Shown one piece after another: positions 59,801 to 64,000 of a DNA stretch of 64,000 bases (positions within the stretch are counted from its first letter, which is position 1; every line of letters begins with the position of its first letter). This DNA is from Globodera rostochiensis (lineage: Eukaryota > Nematoda > Chromadorea > Rhabditida > Heteroderidae): NCBI GenBank assembly GCA_018350325.1, contig JAEVLN010000032.1, positions 558,001 through 622,000 on the forward strand, written 5' to 3'. Under the pieces are notes generated by a model, which saw only the letters and a list, made by a program, of their open reading frames with translations, was not told the origin of the DNA and searched no databases. A program made the position numbers and the translations under genes.

Positions 59801-62800
59801 GCAACAGTACGCGTGTGCAATTGCTCCTTGAAAATAGTCGCATGTAAAAACAAAACATGTAATTAAAAATTTAATATTATTATTATACTAAAGAATCAAG
59901 TCTTAAGAGGGAGGGGGGGGGGGAGGGGCCGGAATGCCACGAAAAAATCCAGGGGAGGCGGCTGAACAAAAAAGTTCGGTGGTGCGGCGGCACCAAAGCG
60001 CCCATACGAGAAAAAAACCACGGAAGGGACAACAACCCCCTCCCCCACCTCAGCACTCGGCACACGCCGTTGTTGTTGTTGCTGCACCAACAGTGCCCCC
60101 GTGGCAGCATTTGTTGCCTGAGGCAGCACTTGCAGTCGACCTGTTGCCGGCGGCGGTGATGTTGGAGGCGTTTCAGGCACAACAGAAACTGATGACTGAA
60201 TGGACACGATGGACGGAGAGCGTGAAAGTGGCCTATGATGTAGTATACAAAAGTTAATTTATGTTGTATTATGTAAATTAGGAAAAAAAATCGATAAAAA
60301 ACAATTATCGTAGGCAGCTACAGTAAAATTTACCCACCGTTTTCCCCGTTTGATGGCCGCCGCTGACAACACCGATTTTGGGCCCGTTTCCTCTGCTGCT
60401 GCTGCTGCTTCGTCCTTCTCCGACTCGTCCTCCAAAATTGAGTCGACCATCGCCTGACGTTCCTTCCGCAAACATTCATCGTCCCCATTTGGCTCCTTCA
60501 AGGAAATATTTAAATACTTAATAAAACAATAAAAAATATTTTTAAAAAATAATTTTAAATTATTTTAGCTCAGAAAATTAAAAAAATAAAATAAATGAAC
60601 ACACCAAATAAAAAGCATTTCTAAATTAGGTAATACATATTAAAGATCGGACTTGAAAATCTCGAAAAATCTTGATCGGCCCGATTTCTTACAAATTAAT
60701 TAAATTGATCAACAATTTGTTAAACAAAATAAATATTATTATTTAAATTTATTTATTATTTATATAAATGTTTTCCCACCTCACGCTTCGGTCTCTTCTT
60801 TTCCCGTTTTATCATCGCATTCGTTGTGCTGTTGCCCCCCAAGGGCCATATTTTTGAATTTGGCAACACTTCGTCCGCCGACTGTTTCCTCCTCCTCTTT
60901 TTTGTTTCAATCATCGCATTTTCCTCCTCCACATCGTCGTCGCCGAACAGTTCACAAATTATCGGGTCAGTATCAAGCGATTTCTAATAAAAAGGAGCAA
61001 TACAATTTTTTTAAAATTATAAATAATAAACATAAAATAAAATTTGCTTTAAATTAATAGAAAAATGCAATTAATGTGAATAAACATGTATGTATGAAGG
61101 AATTATTAAAGAAAATTAAAATAAACAGTTTTAGCATAAATTAAAAATTATTTAAATATTTAATGGAATTTGAATTCGTTTAATAAATTAAATTTTCCAT
61201 ACCGACGTGGTGCCATTACGCCTTAACGCCGCAGGGATTGGATGACGCTGGGAGGCCAGGTAAAAGCGATTGTCTTCAAGAAAAGTTGACGGTTTCGACG
61301 TGTGGTCAGAATCTTTCTGAAAAATATAAAATATAAAAATGAAATATAAAAAAATGAAAATTTTTTTTTGCTGACAATGCTTATCGGCTCCGTCCGTAAC
61401 ACGGGAATCGCCCGCGGGAACGGAAACAATGATCACGTCCAGCTCAGCTTTGCTCGGGCGGAAAGCCCAAAAAACATGGCACAATATACCGGGGAAGATT
61501 ACTAGTGATGCACCAGACCCAAAATTTTCCGACCGATATTTGCACCGAGACTTCACCCCGAGGCCCAAAAAACCCGAAATTGTTCTCGAGTCGAGACCGA
61601 GACTCTCGTGTGCATCATTAATTGATTACGGGGGACGATGGCCCTTTCCGTGCGCGTCTTACCCTCCAAACGGGCACTTTCTTCGTCGCCATCGTCGACG
61701 GTGTCGTCTTCTCAGCTGCCCCCTCCTTATCGACGACGACAGCAGCCGCAGCAGCAGGAGCGGATGTTAACGAATTTGTGCCGACGACCTTTGAAGAAGA
61801 ATTGGTAGCTGAACAATTGAGAGAATATTATTTTAAAAAATATTTAGTGAAAAAAACAAAAAAACATATTTAAACATACAATTTGTGGACGATTTTCCAA
61901 TGTCCATCATGGCCAATTTGTTGTTTGAACGCCGCATTTCACTTTGTATCTTTTGAATTCGCATGTCAAGTTGGGCAACATTTTTTACACAACTGAAATA
62001 TTAAATATAAATAATAATAGCATTTAAATTCATTTTTTAAGTTATCAAAATAAATTAATAAATAAAACAAAATTTTATGCTTAACTTTAATATTTTTAAA
62101 TTTTTCAAGTTGAAATATGTTTATTATTATTCCAATCAGACAAAAAACTCACTCGTTCACCTCCGACGTGAATTTCTTTTTCGCCGTCTTCGCTTCATCC
62201 TCTTGCTTCTTCTTCTTGTCCATTTCTTCTCTCTGGCGCTTCTTCTGTTCATCATCAATCAATGATTTGATTACGGTATGACGCTCTTTCTGTAAAGTCA
62301 AAAATACTGTATATATTATAAATAATTTACTTTACATTTGCAAAATTCGGGTTTAAAAATTTGGAGTAAATTTTAAAATAAATTTTTATTAAAAATTAAT
62401 GTAACTAAAATAAAAATATGTTCTTTTAAACACAACACCTTTTCCGCCTTCTTCACTTCTGTTGACGTCAACTTTTTCTTTTTCGGTGAAGTTTTCTTCT
62501 TTTCAATTTTTTTCAACTTTGATCCGATTTTTGTTGCCAATTTTGACGATGTCTTTGCGCCAATTGTTTGCTTCAAAGAACCAAACTAAATTTTTAAAAC
62601 AATTTATCACTTTTAAATAATAATATTATTTAAATTATCCATTTTCAATTTATATATGTAAATAAATTTTTGCTCACTTTTTTATTGTTCGCTTTTTGTT
62701 TAGCCAAACGAAGTCGGCGTTCATGTTCAGCCTGTATAATTGTACTTGTATAATTAAAATTAATTATTTTGCAGAAAATAAAATTAAATTAAAAAATTCG

Positions 62801-63613
62801 ATGGGACCTCAACCCGAAGAATTTCGCGCATTTTCTTCTCCGGATCATCCGCAATTTCATCCAACAATTGCTTCTGTCCGTCCATTATACGGTCAATGTC
62901 CAGCCCGCCATCATCATCCGCTGAGATTGAAGCTACAACAAAATTTGTTTTATTTAAAAATATTTTTAAACAAAATGCCTAAAACATTTTTTTTCGGCAC
63001 ACCATTTCTGTTCACACCAGAAGGGATATTGTAACCGGATGCCAAAAAATGTACGGAAAATTTTGAAATCTCAAAAATTGAATTTTTTCTATTTTTTCTG
63101 ATCATTTTTTTTTGTCCTTCCGCGCGATGCAGTCTTTTTGGACCATTTTCGTAACAAATTCCATCAAAAACCAAAATTTTCTTGACCTCCCCCCCCCCCT
63201 GCAGCCCCCAGAAAATCCCCGCTTTTGTAAAATTCCGTATTTTTGCCCAAAAGTCCGGAATGCCGGCTACAGCTCATTTGTCAGGTCTCCCCACCCACAC
63301 CTTTTCGCTCTTTCGTCGCTGTCCCCATCCTCTTTGCCGTCTCCGAATCTTTGCCGCTCTCTCGCCCCCTCCCATTTTGCTCTTTTTCTTTGCCCTTCTT
63401 TTCTGCACTCCTTTTGTGCCGTTGTTCTCCCTGCTCCTTCTCCTCTTCCTCCTCCTCCTCCTCCTCCTCCGCTCTTTTCTTCTTACTATTATGTTCTCCA
63501 CCATGTTTTGCACGTCTCTGCTCCTTTCGCTCTTCTCGTTCTTTCTGCTCCTTTTCCAGCTGCGCGATTGGCGTCGGAATGTACGCGGGCAACCCCCCGG
63601 GGGTTGGTTTTGG
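53787..63613 (-). CDS. REXO1: RNA exonuclease of the REXO1 family (DEDDh), 5' end outside window
   Basis: 3'-5' RNA exonuclease, homologue of REXO1 (Elongin A-binding protein 1). Exons, 5' to 3': 63613-63301, 62932-62808, 62731-62678, 62585-62439, 62289-62153, 61992-61880, 61808-61663, one near 61440-61376, 61316-61203, 60983-60780, 60495-60338, 60232-60049, 59826-59673, 59622-59440, 59117-58965, 58877-58716, 58432-58273, 58141-58024, 57781-57666, 57412-57296, 57228-57106, 55923-55757, 55275-55220, 54963-54825, 54540-54427, 54360-54270, 53878-53787. Nearly all joins keep phase; those around 61440-61376 and between 59440 and 59117 are unresolved. The N-terminal half is low-complexity (acidic/Lys-rich, His and Gln runs) with a YIPTPIAQLE motif; then a REXO1 helical region, a cysteine cluster (CDRCGKEY, HWGRAWKK, YNCC, GCDVA) and the nuclease: ALDCEM, VGHSLESD, HDSKED supply all DEDDh residues. 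No start codon is seen; exon 1 lies beyond 64000. The last exon has an apparent frameshift, described separately. Confidence 0.92.
55390..55580. repeat. CTCGAG-type repeat in a REXO1 intron
   Basis: It has repeated CGAGATTCTCGAT palindromes at 55408-55420 and 55508-55522, in the intron between REXO1 exons 55757 and 55275. A 160-codon plus-strand frame crosses it and the antisense of the DCEM exon; I see no support for it as a gene. Confidence 0.5.
56031..56652. repeat. C-tract/G-tract inverted minisatellite inside a REXO1 intron
   Basis: The left arm (56031-56145) is an array of GTTTCCCCCCCGCC-like units with C runs of 7 to 17. The right arm (56563-56652) is the reverse complement, with GGGGGGGAAACGGC units. 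They are separated by about 420 bp of ordinary intron sequence within the 55923-57106 intron. The arms could pair, and each strand has four or more long G runs suitable for quadruplexes. Homopolymer lengths here may be assembly-sensitive. Confidence 0.75.
59341..59400. repeat. G-rich low-complexity tract in a REXO1 intron
   Basis: Several runs of 4-10 G, with AATCGGGG words resembling the other C/G-tract repeats. It makes the minus strand appear open over about 80 codons rich in Pro and Leu, but no matching splice phase was found. I regard it as intronic. Confidence 0.5.
61503..61620. mobile_element. Short hAT-like insertion in a REXO1 intron
   Basis: TAGTGATGCAC opens and GTGCATCATTA closes this 118 bp segment. 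The flanks AAGATTAC (61495-61502) and ATTGATTAC (61621-61629) look like a duplication with one indel. The interior contains CTCGAGTCGAGACC, related to the CTCGAG repeats elsewhere in the window. It lies between the REXO1 exon ending at 61663 and the poorly defined exon near 61440-61376, which may be why that junction is hard to read. Confidence 0.55.
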
Positions 63614-64000
63614 CTGAAGCAATAAAAATTAATATAGAAAAAAAAAACTGCTAACAGAGCGCTCCACTATCATAGTAAACTGAAAAAATAATTTTCAGCT
63701 CAGAAATTTCAGCTACAAACTCGCCAAAAAATGTCTTTATAAAATAATAATAAACGAGTTCTCAAATAGTTAAAAATAACTTTTAAAATACAATATTAAA
63801 AGGAAAAAATTAATATAAGTTTAATTAAACAAATAATAGGTAATTAATTGATTCGCAAAAATTTGAAACAATTTTTTTGTGACAACGCCTCGTGGCCTGA
63901 CTAAAGCAATAAAAACTTTAAATAAATGATTGAAAACCAATTTTTTAAAATAAAAAAATAATATTAAATTGTTGAGTTAAATGCACAGTGTGAGAGTGCA
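63614..64000. other. AT-rich end of window, probably REXO1 intron
   Basis: No GC island and no start codon in frame for REXO1. Because the exon at 63613 begins with an acceptor (GCTTCAG), this should be intron, with the first exon further right. Confidence 0.5.

Noticed and set aside
59933..60257. Plus-strand 107-codon frame rich in Pro and Gln
   Set aside because: Antisense of the REXO1 exon 60232-60049, which joins in phase to its neighbours.
63112..63654. Plus-strand frames up to 180 codons rich in Ser, Leu and Phe
   Set aside because: Antisense of the Glu/Lys/Arg-rich REXO1 exon 63613-63301; the minus strand has the conserved motif and splice sites.

Overview
This is eukaryotic nuclear DNA, most likely from a nematode. 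Supporting that: two ordinary animal housekeeping genes, each split into many short exons by AT-rich introns, with GT-AG splice sites and short acceptors (TTTCAG, TTTTAG, TTATAG, TTCAAG). Exons are about 50-60% GC and introns are strongly AT-rich. I see no rRNA, tRNA or CRISPR array. The species cannot be named from the sequence.

Layout. Positions 1 to about 46,500 are extremely AT-rich and have no long reading frame. This stretch is not uniform: every 0.3-1.5 kb there is a 40-130 bp island of much higher GC. Several islands are bounded by good splice sites and stay open in a protein-like frame, so I read them as candidate mini-exons of genes with very large introns. None could be assigned to a family, and for many the strand is undecided. 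The same region holds tandem repeats, a roughly 1.2 kb duplicated block with dispersed inverted relatives, and several short terminal-inverted-repeat elements, two of them with convincing terminal repeats and target-site duplications.

Positions 46,500-48,700 are a dense repeat zone: a GGCGCGCC minisatellite in two related blocks, a 410 bp foldback element with 9 bp target-site duplications, and a shorter GC-rich repeat. Two well-supported genes follow, convergent (tail to tail). The first, plus strand 48,744-52,627, is a mitochondrial carrier of the SLC25A33/SLC25A36 pyrimidine nucleotide class; ten exons join in phase to a 371-residue protein. The second, minus strand 63,613 down to 53,787, is an RNA exonuclease of the REXO1 family in at least 27 exons. 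Its catalytic DEDDh domain is complete, its N-terminal end lies beyond the right edge, and its last conserved helix is put out of frame by one apparent extra base. The gap between the genes, and several REXO1 introns, contain C-tract/G-tract foldback repeats and short transposon-like insertions.

The two confirmed genes are not functionally linked in any obvious way: one imports pyrimidine nucleotides into mitochondria, the other trims RNA 3' ends, probably in the nucleus.
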